Shown here: piece after piece, positions 15,542 through 24,302 of the stretch
Layout of the letters: every line of letters starts with the position of its first letter
How positions within the stretch are numbered: position 1 is the first letter of the stretch
Origin: Planctomycetota bacterium
Lineage (GTDB): Bacteria; Planctomycetota; Planctomycetia; Pirellulales; Pirellulaceae
Assembly: GCA_014381825.1 (NCBI GenBank)
Contig: JACNKX010000137.1
Coordinates: forward strand, 1 to 32,916
Direction: 5' to 3'
DNA: 32,916 nt
The notes under the pieces: model-generated
Told to the model about the DNA's origin: nothing
The model's input: the letters and a program-made list of their open reading frames with translations, nothing else
The model's database searches: none
Position numbers and translations under genes: made by a program

Positions 15542-18030
15542 TACTCCCGTCGCCGTTCCAAAATCCGCAAGAATTCGGCGAGCGTGTGATAGGACTTGCG
15601 GCCCGAGGATCCGTCGACGAGCAGGAAGCCATTGGCGCCGTCGTATCGCATCTTGTCGCCCTTCGGCAACAGAAACCAAGCTCGGCCAGCAGGTGATTCC
15701 TGGCTTTCGAGGCGTATGCGGTCAGCCGAGATTTTGAAGCCAATCCGCCGCGCGCGGAGCAGCTCGTAGAGTTTCCATTCGGGCTCCGTCTCTAGAATGA
15801 TCTCCATTGCCGTCTTTGCGCGATTCAGGCCAAGTCTCGACGTCCACCGATCTGAGCGGAACGTCGTCAAATCATCACTATGATTTTCGATCGGGGGTAC
15901 AAGTGGTTTTATCTGCTTGAGATGATAAACAAGCATCAGTTCGTTTCCAGATCCACGCGACGCCCATGGAGTGTCGATCGCCTTTCTCGGTCGCACCTCT
16001 ATGGTTTCAACTTCAGCAACATGCGAGATCGCCGCGGTCGGCAGCATCGCCTTCGGCGAGTACAGGGCGACGCGGGCGACCCGGAAATGGCGGTGTGGCG
16101 AGCTGGGGAGCGGGCGGTAGTAGATCCGGTTTTGCGCGATCCAGTCGAGTCGCTGCTTCGCGTTCGCGGACGGCAGCACGCCAACAAGAACCGGTTCGCT
16201 TGCTGCGATGCGCCAGTCATTGGCGCGTTGTTCAACAGCGTGCGGAATTATTCGATCGGCTAGTGACCAACCACCTTCGCGAATTGCCGACGTCAACCAT
16301 TCGTTCAGGTACTCAAGATTGCGGGGCAACGCGGGAATGGCACCGATGCCGAACCGTTCGATCGATTGCCAAAGTCTGCTTTCTCGAAACTCGCCAACTT
16401 GCTGCTCATCGTACGGAAATATCGCGGCAGCTTGGATGACTGATCTCTTCGGTGTCCGGCTGAGGTTGTCCTCCTTGTCGAACTCCAGAATCGCGTCGCG
16501 ATACCGATGCAAGACATTGATCGCATCGCGAGGGGGACCAAATGACTTGTATTGGTTTCGGTACTCGTCAGTCGCGTCAATTCGATACTTTGCATCGCAG
16601 ATAAGTTGAATGCGAGGCCAGCCTTCCTCCTCGAATCGAATCAAGATGTCTGGCTTCTGTGGGATAAGTGTCGTATCGTGATCATCGAACTGCGGGTTGT
16701 AAGTAATGGCAATGCGTCTAGTCTTGCCGGTCCGAAACACAACCGTTTGCCCGCGACCTTGCACCAAGCGAACACCGACACCGGACTGTGTGATGCGAAA
16801 CAGCTCGCCAAGGTCACCGGGGCACCCGTACTCGTCACGAATGACCTTCACCATGGCAAGGAAGACCCAGTACTCGTAGAGCACGTTCAAGTCTTTCACG
16901 CTTAGCCTGAGCGCTTCGCCCTCTAGCCGAAGCCCCATCTTCAACAACATGCAAAGCTGGTACGTCTCTCGATAACCTGGTGCCGACAGAAGTTGGAGCG
17001 ATGCAAAGCCGGCAGCAACGTCCCCGTTCGCCTCACGAAACGGTTCTGCGTGGGACATTCGAGAAACACGTCGCTCCATCTTTGTCAGTTCGGCGATTGC
17101 GGACTGGTGCCGTTCCGAAAGATCTTGTCGTTTGTAGCTGCCGAGGATCTGGGCGAGCGTCCTTTGAATATCCGTCAGCTGCCGTTTAATCCAACGATGC
17201 TCCATGGTGTCCATCGTTGACTCCGTCGGGTACTCGACGAGACGTTCGCGAATTGGCCCGGCTGAAGTTGCCACTAGCGATCCGCGCCCCATACCTCGAC
17301 GAACCTGAGCACGGACTGCAGCATCGACACGTTTAAGTCTTTCAAGTCGAACCGTCCGAGGACGTCGCACGAGTCGGCGTTGTGGCTGCTGAACGATGTG
17401 TCGAACAGCCTTATCAAGATCCTCGACAATATGGCGGAGTAAAATCACCCATTCGAGACGCGAAGGCTTCGACGTGGAGACAGCCTGCCCAAGATGGAAC
17501 GTGGAACGCAAGTACTCGTACGCAAGCCCGGTCAGGATTTCCTGAATGTCTGCAAGTATCTGCTTGTAATCGGATTCGTAGTCGACTTTCGTCGGGAATA
17601 CCTCGACCTCGAAATCGACTTCCGGTTTGCCGTTGACCAGCACCGTGAAAGCACTGCGACCAATCTGGCCACGAAAGTTGAGCACACCGTGAAGGACACT
17701 TTCTTGCTCTTGGCTGGAAAGTCGGCGCCGCATGAGTGGATCGCGGTGCTGTAGTTCGACGGTATCACCGAGGTTCTTAGCCCGAAGATAAACCTGATAG
17801 TCTGTTTCTTCGAACAAGGCGGGACCAAGTTCGATGTTCGGCTGGTTGCTTATCTGCTCGGGGAAAGCCTTCCACGTGTCGCCGAGTAGTCGCGTCTTGG
17901 CCGAACGCGGAGTGATCTTGAAACGTCCCAAGACCGACAGGCTTGTCGCAAGGATGGCTGGCTGTTTTGTGCTCACGCTCCGCCAGTCAAGCGAAATCAA
18001 GTCGGTCGAAATACGAAACAGAGCTTTCAT
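15541..18030 (-). CDS. McrC-type protein: DUF2357 plus PD-(D/E)XK nuclease
   Basis: The 829-aa product starts with a DUF2357-like N-terminal half (to about residue 330, with a basic Arg-rich stretch near 215-250). A PD-(D/E)XK nuclease core follows: E386 in LYEYWVFLAM, D461 in KPDILIRF, and D479/K481 in LICDAKYRID. The last 220 residues form an extra domain (RIYYRPLPSSPHRHFRVARV, ISHVAEVETIEV) that could be a PUA/ASCH/EVE-like base-recognition fold. Classical McrC is about 350 aa, so this is much longer. It begins 7 bases after the McrB-like stop, with ATG 18030 chosen over an overlapping upstream ATG (18072). It probably cleaves DNA (or RNA) when loaded by the McrB-like GTPase/ATPase. Confidence 0.85.
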   Translation of the reverse strand: MKALFRISTDLISLDWRSVSTKQPAILATSLSVLGRFKITPRSAKTRLLGDTWKAFPEQISNQPNIELGPALFEETDYQVYLRAKNLGDTVELQHRDPLMRRRLSSQEQESVLHGVLNFRGQIGRSAFTVLVNGKPEVDFEVEVFPTKVDYESDYKQILADIQEILTGLAYEYLRSTFHLGQAVSTSKPSRLEWVILLRHIVEDLDKAVRHIVQQPQRRLVRRPRTVRLERLKRVDAAVRAQVRRGMGRGSLVATSAGPIRERLVEYPTESTMDTMEHRWIKRQLTDIQRTLAQILGSYKRQDLSERHQSAIAELTKMERRVSRMSHAEPFREANGDVAAGFASLQLLSAPGYRETYQLCMLLKMGLRLEGEALRLSVKDLNVLYEYWVFLAMVKVIRDEYGCPGDLGELFRITQSGVGVRLVQGRGQTVVFRTGKTRRIAITYNPQFDDHDTTLIPQKPDILIRFEEEGWPRIQLICDAKYRIDATDEYRNQYKSFGPPRDAINVLHRYRDAILEFDKEDNLSRTPKRSVIQAAAIFPYDEQQVGEFRESRLWQSIERFGIGAIPALPRNLEYLNEWLTSAIREGGWSLADRIIPHAVEQRANDWRIAASEPVLVGVLPSANAKQRLDWIAQNRIYYRPLPSSPHRHFRVARVALYSPKAMLPTAAISHVAEVETIEVRPRKAIDTPWASRGSGNELMLVYHLKQIKPLVPPIENHSDDLTTFRSDRWTSRLGLNRAKTAMEIILETEPEWKLYELLRARRIGFKISADRIRLESQESPAGRAWFLLPKGDKMRYDGANGFLLVDGSSGRKSYHTLAEFLRILERRRE

Positions 18031-18037
18031 CGAAATC

Positions 18038-20602
18038 CTACAGCCAGAACGATGTGTAGCCTTCGACCTCAAGGCGTTCCCACATCAGACAGAGACGTGC
18101 CGCTGTTCGTGGAAATCTTGCAGCGGTATACGCTGGGGGACGCCCGTCGTCCTCCCACGCTTTGAGGATCTCAGCGGGATCGTCCTCCGCCTTCAGCGGT
18201 GTCCCGTCTTTTGCAAATCCGATGAGACCGAGCAGGGTACGACGAATCGAATTGCTTCCGCCGACGATACGCGGGAGGATCTTCATCATTAGCACCAGGT
18301 CGAGCGGGTCGACCGGCGTGCCATCCCTTGTCACGAATGATGAACTGATCTCTCGTGCGTTGATCAAGAACAGGGCGACTTCATCCCGTGTGCGATAACC
18401 AACTTGCAGCTGACTATACAATAAGGACTGGTTGACCTTCTCGAGTGTGTCAATGGTAAGCTGTACGTCTTGCCGCATCGTCACGTTCGGGCCGTCCAGC
18501 TCGTCGATCCGTGAAGCGCGACAATGCCAATAACTCAGCGGCCATACAGTCTGGTGTGCGTCGTCTGTATTCCGGTCATCGCCATCGGGCGTCCAGCGCA
18601 GGTCAAGTTCTGACAGCTCAAGGGTGAACGCTCGATCGAGAACCTTGCGGCTGAAGCCGTGTGTCGTTTCATCCATATTGACAGTGCCGACGATCGCCAG
18701 ATTCGCAGGGATGCACTGGCCCTGCCAGTCATCTGTGTCGTTGGGTAGCGTCTGCGTTAAGATCGCAGAACTTTCATAGCCGCCGCCTTCCGCGGCACGG
18801 CGATCTTCGATCGCGCTGAGAAATTCGGCGAAGTAATGCTCAACCCGAGCCAGATTCATTTCATCGACCAGACAAACGTGAAAATGCGATTTGTTGGCTG
18901 AGGCGGCCCGTAGCTCCTGAAGCACGACGCCCGGACGAAAGTAATCCTGTAAGTCAACATATCCCATGACTTCGGAGCTGTCCGTCCAGTCCGGTCGAAC
19001 TGCGATTCGGCGCGGCCTTATCGATCCCGTCAGCTCGGCCACAAGCATCGGCAACTTCGATTTGCCTGTACCAGAGACTCCAGCAAGAATCGCAAATGGC
19101 TTCGTACGAAGTGCGGTGATGTAGGCTGCAATTTGCCAGGGCTGGTAGACGAATCCTCGGTGCGCAATGTCTTTGATCAACCGTTCTGTCGCTGCGGCGA
19201 TTCCTGTCGCTGGAACACTCATGTCCGGCCACCATTTCTTTGCAATCGCATTTAAAACTCGATTCCGATGTGTGGGATCTTGCAATGCTTGCCAATACGG
19301 CTCCTTGATGACCGCATGCGTGATACGATCGCGAATCTGGCTCGCGGTCGGTTTATCGGCAGCGAGTGTCTCCTGCGGTTCGCGATGGGCAAGCAACCAG
19401 AACAAATCACCCGCAAGGCGGCCGAACCCTTCTGCCGCTTGTTGCTCAGTGACGTCGCGCTCATGCCGTTTCATTCGCTCCAGAAAACGCGGAATGACCC
19501 AGTCGAACTTGATTTCATTCTGAGGTAGCTCGCCGTTGCTGATTGCCTCAATCACCAATGCAAGAATCACTGGCTTGTAAAGTTGCGGACTAGAGATGCC
19601 CTCGATGAGCGTCACGAAATGCTCAATGGCCGCCTTATTATCCTCGAGCGCAACGGCGACCTTCCGATCGTTTGACAACCCCAGATCTGGCCCTTGCAGA
19701 TAACAGATGTGCTTAGCCACGGTGTTATCGAGGTCTGCGCGATTCGCCTGACCGCCTTGCTCTCGCAACCACTGGCACTTGGCTTGGTAGCCCGTTGCCG
19801 TCACGCGTTCTGATTCGTCCGCATCCAGCCGCTGGACGACGCACCCTTGGTCATCGACTGCGGAGATGAAGTAGCGCACCTGCCGATTTGGGCTGAGAAA
19901 GACGATGCGTTGATCGGTGTACCATCGCATGATGTCGAGGAACTGCGGACGCTTTCCCACAACCCCATGCGTCCGGTCGGCCCAAGACTTATACGCCCGC
20001 AAGAGCGTCCGCAATGCTCCCGTCAATTGATCGGATGCGGGTTTTAGTTCCTCCAGCGGGACGAATCGCTCGAAGATCATCCCGCGTTGGTAACCAGTCG
20101 CCAGTTTTCCCGAACCAATGTGAATGCGTTGCTGATCACCGCCAACGACATCAACGAAGTTCGCCTGGCGAAGCAACTCGCGATCGTGGTCTGACAGCTC
20201 GCCATGAACCTCTTGGGCTTTTGCTTCTGGGTTGCTCTTGAACTCCGTCGCGGCAACTCCGAGCCCCAGTCGCATCCCTCGAGGCTCTTCACACGAGAGA
20301 TGAATGACCGGATACACGCCGGTCTGAGCAGATGTTGACTCACGTTTGTCGAAGATCGCAACCCAGGGAAGGTTTGTCCAATTCCCCTTCCCGACCGACG
20401 CGCTTCCATGCCAGTGCTCACTGCTACATAGCGCGATGGCAACTTCAGCAGCCAACTTCTTGAGCTGGCGTTCGATATTCACGGGCTCAGAGTCACCCGT
20501 GTACTTCTCAGGTCGGTCGGGATAGACCTCGATCAATCGCACGCAGTTCTGCCAAAACTCTGTGGCGATCGTCGATGCGTTGTCATCCAGTGTATCGGGC
20601 AC
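18038..20602 (-). CDS. McrB-type AAA+ protein with DUF3578-like N-terminus
   Basis: The 854-aa product has an N-terminal domain resembling DUF3578/MrcB_N (KGNWTNLPWVAIFDKREST then TGVYPVIHLS at about 72-103). A small beta-rich middle part (220-270) follows, and then a segment SPQLYKPVILALVIEAISNG (338-357) like the KPVLLLAL helices seen in restriction proteins. The C-terminal McrB-type AAA+ domain has Walker A GVSGTGKS (508-515), Walker B CLVDEMNLARVEHYFAEFL (577 on), and sensor/arginine region VGTVNMDETTHGFSRKVLDR. All NTPase residues are present. The start is GTG 20602; an in-frame TAA lies just upstream and no better start exists, though no clear ribosome site is seen. It is the motor and recognition partner of the McrC-like nuclease encoded 7 bases downstream. 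Confidence 0.88.
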   Translation of the reverse strand: MPDTLDDNASTIATEFWQNCVRLIEVYPDRPEKYTGDSEPVNIERQLKKLAAEVAIALCSSEHWHGSASVGKGNWTNLPWVAIFDKRESTSAQTGVYPVIHLSCEEPRGMRLGLGVAATEFKSNPEAKAQEVHGELSDHDRELLRQANFVDVVGGDQQRIHIGSGKLATGYQRGMIFERFVPLEELKPASDQLTGALRTLLRAYKSWADRTHGVVGKRPQFLDIMRWYTDQRIVFLSPNRQVRYFISAVDDQGCVVQRLDADESERVTATGYQAKCQWLREQGGQANRADLDNTVAKHICYLQGPDLGLSNDRKVAVALEDNKAAIEHFVTLIEGISSPQLYKPVILALVIEAISNGELPQNEIKFDWVIPRFLERMKRHERDVTEQQAAEGFGRLAGDLFWLLAHREPQETLAADKPTASQIRDRITHAVIKEPYWQALQDPTHRNRVLNAIAKKWWPDMSVPATGIAAATERLIKDIAHRGFVYQPWQIAAYITALRTKPFAILAGVSGTGKSKLPMLVAELTGSIRPRRIAVRPDWTDSSEVMGYVDLQDYFRPGVVLQELRAASANKSHFHVCLVDEMNLARVEHYFAEFLSAIEDRRAAEGGGYESSAILTQTLPNDTDDWQGQCIPANLAIVGTVNMDETTHGFSRKVLDRAFTLELSELDLRWTPDGDDRNTDDAHQTVWPLSYWHCRASRIDELDGPNVTMRQDVQLTIDTLEKVNQSLLYSQLQVGYRTRDEVALFLINAREISSSFVTRDGTPVDPLDLVLMMKILPRIVGGSNSIRRTLLGLIGFAKDGTPLKAEDDPAEILKAWEDDGRPPAYTAARFPRTAARLCLMWERLEVEGYTSFWL

Positions 20603-20880
20603 GAGCGGGCTTGCGTGAGATGAAGGGGTTTACAAGACGCGATTGTCACATCGCCAGCGTCTAACGATCGGGTTACGACATTACAGAACCAGAATCATTG
20701 TGTACCGGGGATGGGGAATCAAGGTGCCACACGAAACGCCCCTCGTGGTCGACCTAGCCTGTCGTCAGAGCCAAACTCCACAGCCGGCCGGCGGTGAGAT
20801 TGTCCAGACTTGGACCAGCCTTTTGAGGCAACGTCCGACAGTGTCTTTCCTCGTCTGATTGTAAACCTATGTTACCCCCG
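20603..20880. other. Gap between the two defence gene blocks
   Basis: This 278-base stretch without a gene lies between the BrxA/HEPN-like stop and the McrB-like start, both on the - strand. It should carry the promoter of the McrBC pair, unless transcription reads through. One small hairpin (20802-20806 with 20811-20815) is visible but has no adjacent T-run on the - strand, so read-through remains possible. Confidence 0.45.
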
Positions 20881-22350
20881 CTAGATCTCCGTGCTCTTTA
20901 TAAAGACCAGCGACTCACCTTCCTTAATTGACCAATATTCGGGGTGATGGGGAATCACGATCCCTTCACTCACGTCATATCCAAAGAACTCGACTTCCAG
21001 ATCGTAGAGCAAACTCAGTGTCTTCCGAGCCGTCTCTTCGAGTTGCCGTTGATCGGATTCCACAGAAGGACGCAGGCGTTGGAATGAATTCCTCTCGGAC
21101 CATATTTGGTCGAGCTTGGTCTTCCAGTCCTCGCTGATGAACTTCTTCTTCTGCAATGCCGCCAGATTCTTCTCGAAGCTGCCTTCCTGATTCGGCTTCT
21201 TCTTGAACTTCGCTTGCCAAACATGCCGGATCACGGCTTCTAGGACTGCTTGTGCCAGGGCGATGCAGCCAAAGTAGTAGCCGTCACGGAATTGTTTAGC
21301 ACACTCCATTGACGGCGCTTCAAACGGGCGGTCAGGTACGAAGACTACTCCTTGCACCTGTAGAAATCGCTCTGCTCGCTCGGACAAGTTTCCCAGGAAT
21401 TCAGTCTTCATGGAATCCTCGACTCGATGCTTCTCGTCCGCCTCAGTCAGCTTCTTCCTCGTGGTCGCACGAGTCTTGGGAAGGATCGGATCAGAGGTGG
21501 GCTTCCCGTTTGCAGAGGCGGTCTCTTCAGCCAGTTTATCAAACAGACGTGGCTGATTTGGCTTGACCTCTTTGCTTTTCTTTGGCTCCTTTGCTTTCTT
21601 TTTTGGTTTCGGAAGTGGCTCCAACTTTACTTTGCAAAGGGCAACCATGTCCATGTCCAGCCCTTGTCGGTGAATGTCGAATCCTTCGTGCTTGCGAAGA
21701 TCGGCGACTCCGACATTCACTTGGAAAGGAAAGGACTCGGGCAGGCGCAACAACTGTTGGGCTTCGATTTCGTCAGCGGCACTCGATGACAATAACGATT
21801 CCAACAACCAGAGTTCCAGTTCAGGAATGCTGGCGGTCATTTTCCGAGTTGGCAGGAAATGTCCCTGCTTCTTGGTAGATCGCAGCACATCCCAATCAAC
21901 GAGTGTGTTAAGGAGATATCTGGTTGCCAACTTACTCGTGACTCGATCCCCCCAGGTTGTCAACATCCTCGCTTGCACCTGAGCGGTCGTAAAGTCGTCC
22001 TGGAGAGCGAGCAGTCTTCCCACAACCTCGGCGGTGTCACGGAAGAACGGATAGGCCAGGGCTGCCATCCCCAAGTGAAGCCACACGCGCTCTTGGCCGC
22101 TAATCCTGGGGAGGAGCGCCACGGCTCGATCTCGTAACGGCAATCGTTCTCGGGGTACGCTACTCCAAATCTTAAGAACGATGCCCACAGCTTTGGCTCT
22201 GGACTCCTTGCCCGGAAGTTCATCTTTCAGGTATTCGTCCAGAAAGGCACGCAGTTCTTTCTCGTCTCCGTCTTGTGCAAGTCGGTCAAGTGCAGCGTCC
22301 AACCAGGCTCGTTTGATCTTCCTGTCAATACCAACAACTTTTCTCATCAT
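20881..22350 (-). CDS. BrxA-like N-half fused to HEPN-like C-half
   Basis: The 489-aa product has three parts. Residues 1-230 are helical and contain AYPFFRDTAEVVGRLLALQD followed by a winged-helix-like segment (TTAQVQARMLTTWGDRVTSK), reminiscent of BrxA/DUF1819 proteins of BREX. Residues 240-310 form a Lys-rich, low-complexity linker. Residues 345-460 form a four-helix HEPN-like domain (AKQFRDGYYFGCIALAQAVL, KLDQIWSERNSFQRLRP). HEPN ribonucleases use R-x(4-6)-H; here the site reads R420-NSFQ-R425, so His appears replaced by Arg. The ATG overlaps the pglZ stop (ATGA) and follows a GGGAGGG. The fusion and its order after pglZ support a BREX-type role, possibly DNA binding plus an RNA-binding or toxin-like module. 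Confidence 0.7.
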   Translation of the reverse strand: MMRKVVGIDRKIKRAWLDAALDRLAQDGDEKELRAFLDEYLKDELPGKESRAKAVGIVLKIWSSVPRERLPLRDRAVALLPRISGQERVWLHLGMAALAYPFFRDTAEVVGRLLALQDDFTTAQVQARMLTTWGDRVTSKLATRYLLNTLVDWDVLRSTKKQGHFLPTRKMTASIPELELWLLESLLSSSAADEIEAQQLLRLPESFPFQVNVGVADLRKHEGFDIHRQGLDMDMVALCKVKLEPLPKPKKKAKEPKKSKEVKPNQPRLFDKLAEETASANGKPTSDPILPKTRATTRKKLTEADEKHRVEDSMKTEFLGNLSERAERFLQVQGVVFVPDRPFEAPSMECAKQFRDGYYFGCIALAQAVLEAVIRHVWQAKFKKKPNQEGSFEKNLAALQKKKFISEDWKTKLDQIWSERNSFQRLRPSVESDQRQLEETARKTLSLLYDLEVEFFGYDVSEGIVIPHHPEYWSIKEGESLVFIKSTEI

Positions 22351-24302
22351 CCCTCCCTGGTGATTGTCACGAACGGCACCATGACTTCTTCCAAGGCGAT
22401 CCCTCCATGGGAAACTACCTCATCGCCGACGTCCGTGAACGCCTCAAGATAGCCGGCTAACAGCACGTGCTTGTCCGGCGGCAAACCTTGATTCGGCCAG
22501 CGAATGGACATCGGAAAATTACCAGCGACTTCCTCAAGAAATTCGGTGCGATCATAAACCCGCACGCGTTTCCCTCGCGTCTCAGCAAGCACTCCTTCCT
22601 TTGGATTGCCGACTCCAGTGGCTGAGATGTTGCCGTGATCAGCAGTCAGATAGATCTGGAATCCCTCGTCGTGCAAACGCATCAGGAACTGTTGCAAGTG
22701 TCCTTGCGATGCCCACAATCGCACTTGATTGTGCATGCCGGCCGTTTGCATCTGCATGCCATGCATGATGTTGTCGACCTTGTTCCATACAACGCCCAAC
22801 ACCGATAGCCGAGCATTTCCCAGCGCGACATCCAGTTTTGGATCGTTGGGGCCATCGAGATTTGTAACCAGGTCGACGGCCAATTTCGGGACTCCCTCGT
22901 TTTCCCAAAACTTCAACCAATGGCTCTTTTCTTTCGAAGTCGTCGCCAGCGACTCAGCAAAATAGAGTGGAGGATCACCCGCAAAGATGGATTGGCGGGT
23001 AACCGAAGTCAACGTTGGAACCCACGCGAACGCAGTCGATTCCTGGAACCGCCAAGCAGCGTCGGTCGTTTCAAAATGCTTCTTCAATAATAGCCATTGA
23101 TCGTAAGCCAATCCGTCCAGCACAACCAATGCAACCTTGGGTAACTTGTTGCGGCTTCGTTCCAACGCCATGAATCGCGCGATGTGGTGGACCATCACCG
23201 GGTGCTGTTGGTACGACAGGTTATGTAACGAACCGTATCGTTGCAGCATCCAACCGCCGAACGCTTCTTCGACACTCTTTTGCAATCCGCCCCAACCCGA
23301 CCGTTCGGCCGCTTCGACGCTCTCATCCAACTCCCATCGCAATACGACCAACTCGGCCCAACGTTGGGCCGTCTGTTGCCAATCCTTGTGCGATGCGTCC
23401 TCGCCGGGAATCTCCGCCGCAAACTTCTCCCACAGTCCGCGAAACCGCCGAAGTGCATCTACCTTTGGATCATGAACTACGCCAGTTTGAGCCCATGCCG
23501 GCAAGCCATCGGTGTTTTCACGTTCAAGTGGTTTCAACGATCCATCGAGGAAAAACGTGTCGATGTAAGCTCGGATGTCCTCATGATTAAACGGAACCCG
23601 GCAATTGCCCGGCGGATTGCTCTGGGCATCCAGATACAATTGCCATTCATCCTGAAGGAATCGCAAGAACCCTTCGCGGTTGGCAATGATATCCTCAAGC
23701 GGCCACGTTGCGAAATGGTTGTCGTGCGCGAGACTCTCAAGCAAATGGCTGACCAGCAAATCCGGCACCCGCACCTGTCGCGAATGAATTGACAACAAGA
23801 CTTTCAGCAGATCGACCGGAGACTTGATCAGCTTGGGCACGATGCTGAAACAATGCATCAACACAAATTCTTTGGTTTCTCGCTCCGTCAAAGTGCTACC
23901 ATCATGATCCTGATACGCAGCTTCAATCGCATCGAGGAATTCCCGATCTAGCCCTGCGATCACCGGGTAGTTCAACTTTGGAAACAGCTGATGAATTGCA
24001 AAAGTCAACGGACGACCCGCCTTGAACAAATCGTACGGCAGCTTGTCCAGCTGATGTTCCGTCGAACGTAGCACGACCACCAAGTCGGTTTTCAGGCCTT
24101 GATCCCATTGGCTGCGATATTGCGATTCGTAGGCAAAACGAAATGCAATCGAATCGTCGAATGGAATGAGATCAAACCCGCGATCCCGAATCGCCGTCAC
24201 CATGCCTTCCTCGGTTAGCAAACCGTCGGGATCGGCCACTAAGGTCAGTCGCGAAATCTTCGGTTTAAAATGCTTCAGAATGTTTTTGCGCCAATCAGCC
24301 AT
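22347..24302 (-). CDS. pglZ: PglZ alkaline-phosphatase-fold defence protein, BREX-3-like
   Basis: The 651-aa product matches the type 3 BREX PglZ layout: the N-terminal LTLVADPDGLLTEEGMV, the middle helical part, and then the alkaline-phosphatase-like domain. Predicted metal and nucleophile residues are all visible: D396 in VVLDGLAYDQW, the Thr-rich PTLTSVTRQSIFAG near 430, D510/H514 in NKVDNIMHG, D555/H556 in LTADHGN, and H632 in VSHGGIALEEVMVP. Family length is about 650 aa. ATG 24302 is chosen because GGAGG precedes it; it overlaps the helicase stop by 8 bases. PglZ is the hallmark of BREX and Pgl phage-defence systems; its reaction there is unknown, with nuclease or phosphodiesterase activity proposed. 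Confidence 0.92.
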   Translation of the reverse strand: MADWRKNILKHFKPKISRLTLVADPDGLLTEEGMVTAIRDRGFDLIPFDDSIAFRFAYESQYRSQWDQGLKTDLVVVLRSTEHQLDKLPYDLFKAGRPLTFAIHQLFPKLNYPVIAGLDREFLDAIEAAYQDHDGSTLTERETKEFVLMHCFSIVPKLIKSPVDLLKVLLSIHSRQVRVPDLLVSHLLESLAHDNHFATWPLEDIIANREGFLRFLQDEWQLYLDAQSNPPGNCRVPFNHEDIRAYIDTFFLDGSLKPLERENTDGLPAWAQTGVVHDPKVDALRRFRGLWEKFAAEIPGEDASHKDWQQTAQRWAELVVLRWELDESVEAAERSGWGGLQKSVEEAFGGWMLQRYGSLHNLSYQQHPVMVHHIARFMALERSRNKLPKVALVVLDGLAYDQWLLLKKHFETTDAAWRFQESTAFAWVPTLTSVTRQSIFAGDPPLYFAESLATTSKEKSHWLKFWENEGVPKLAVDLVTNLDGPNDPKLDVALGNARLSVLGVVWNKVDNIMHGMQMQTAGMHNQVRLWASQGHLQQFLMRLHDEGFQIYLTADHGNISATGVGNPKEGVLAETRGKRVRVYDRTEFLEEVAGNFPMSIRWPNQGLPPDKHVLLAGYLEAFTDVGDEVVSHGGIALEEVMVPFVTITREG

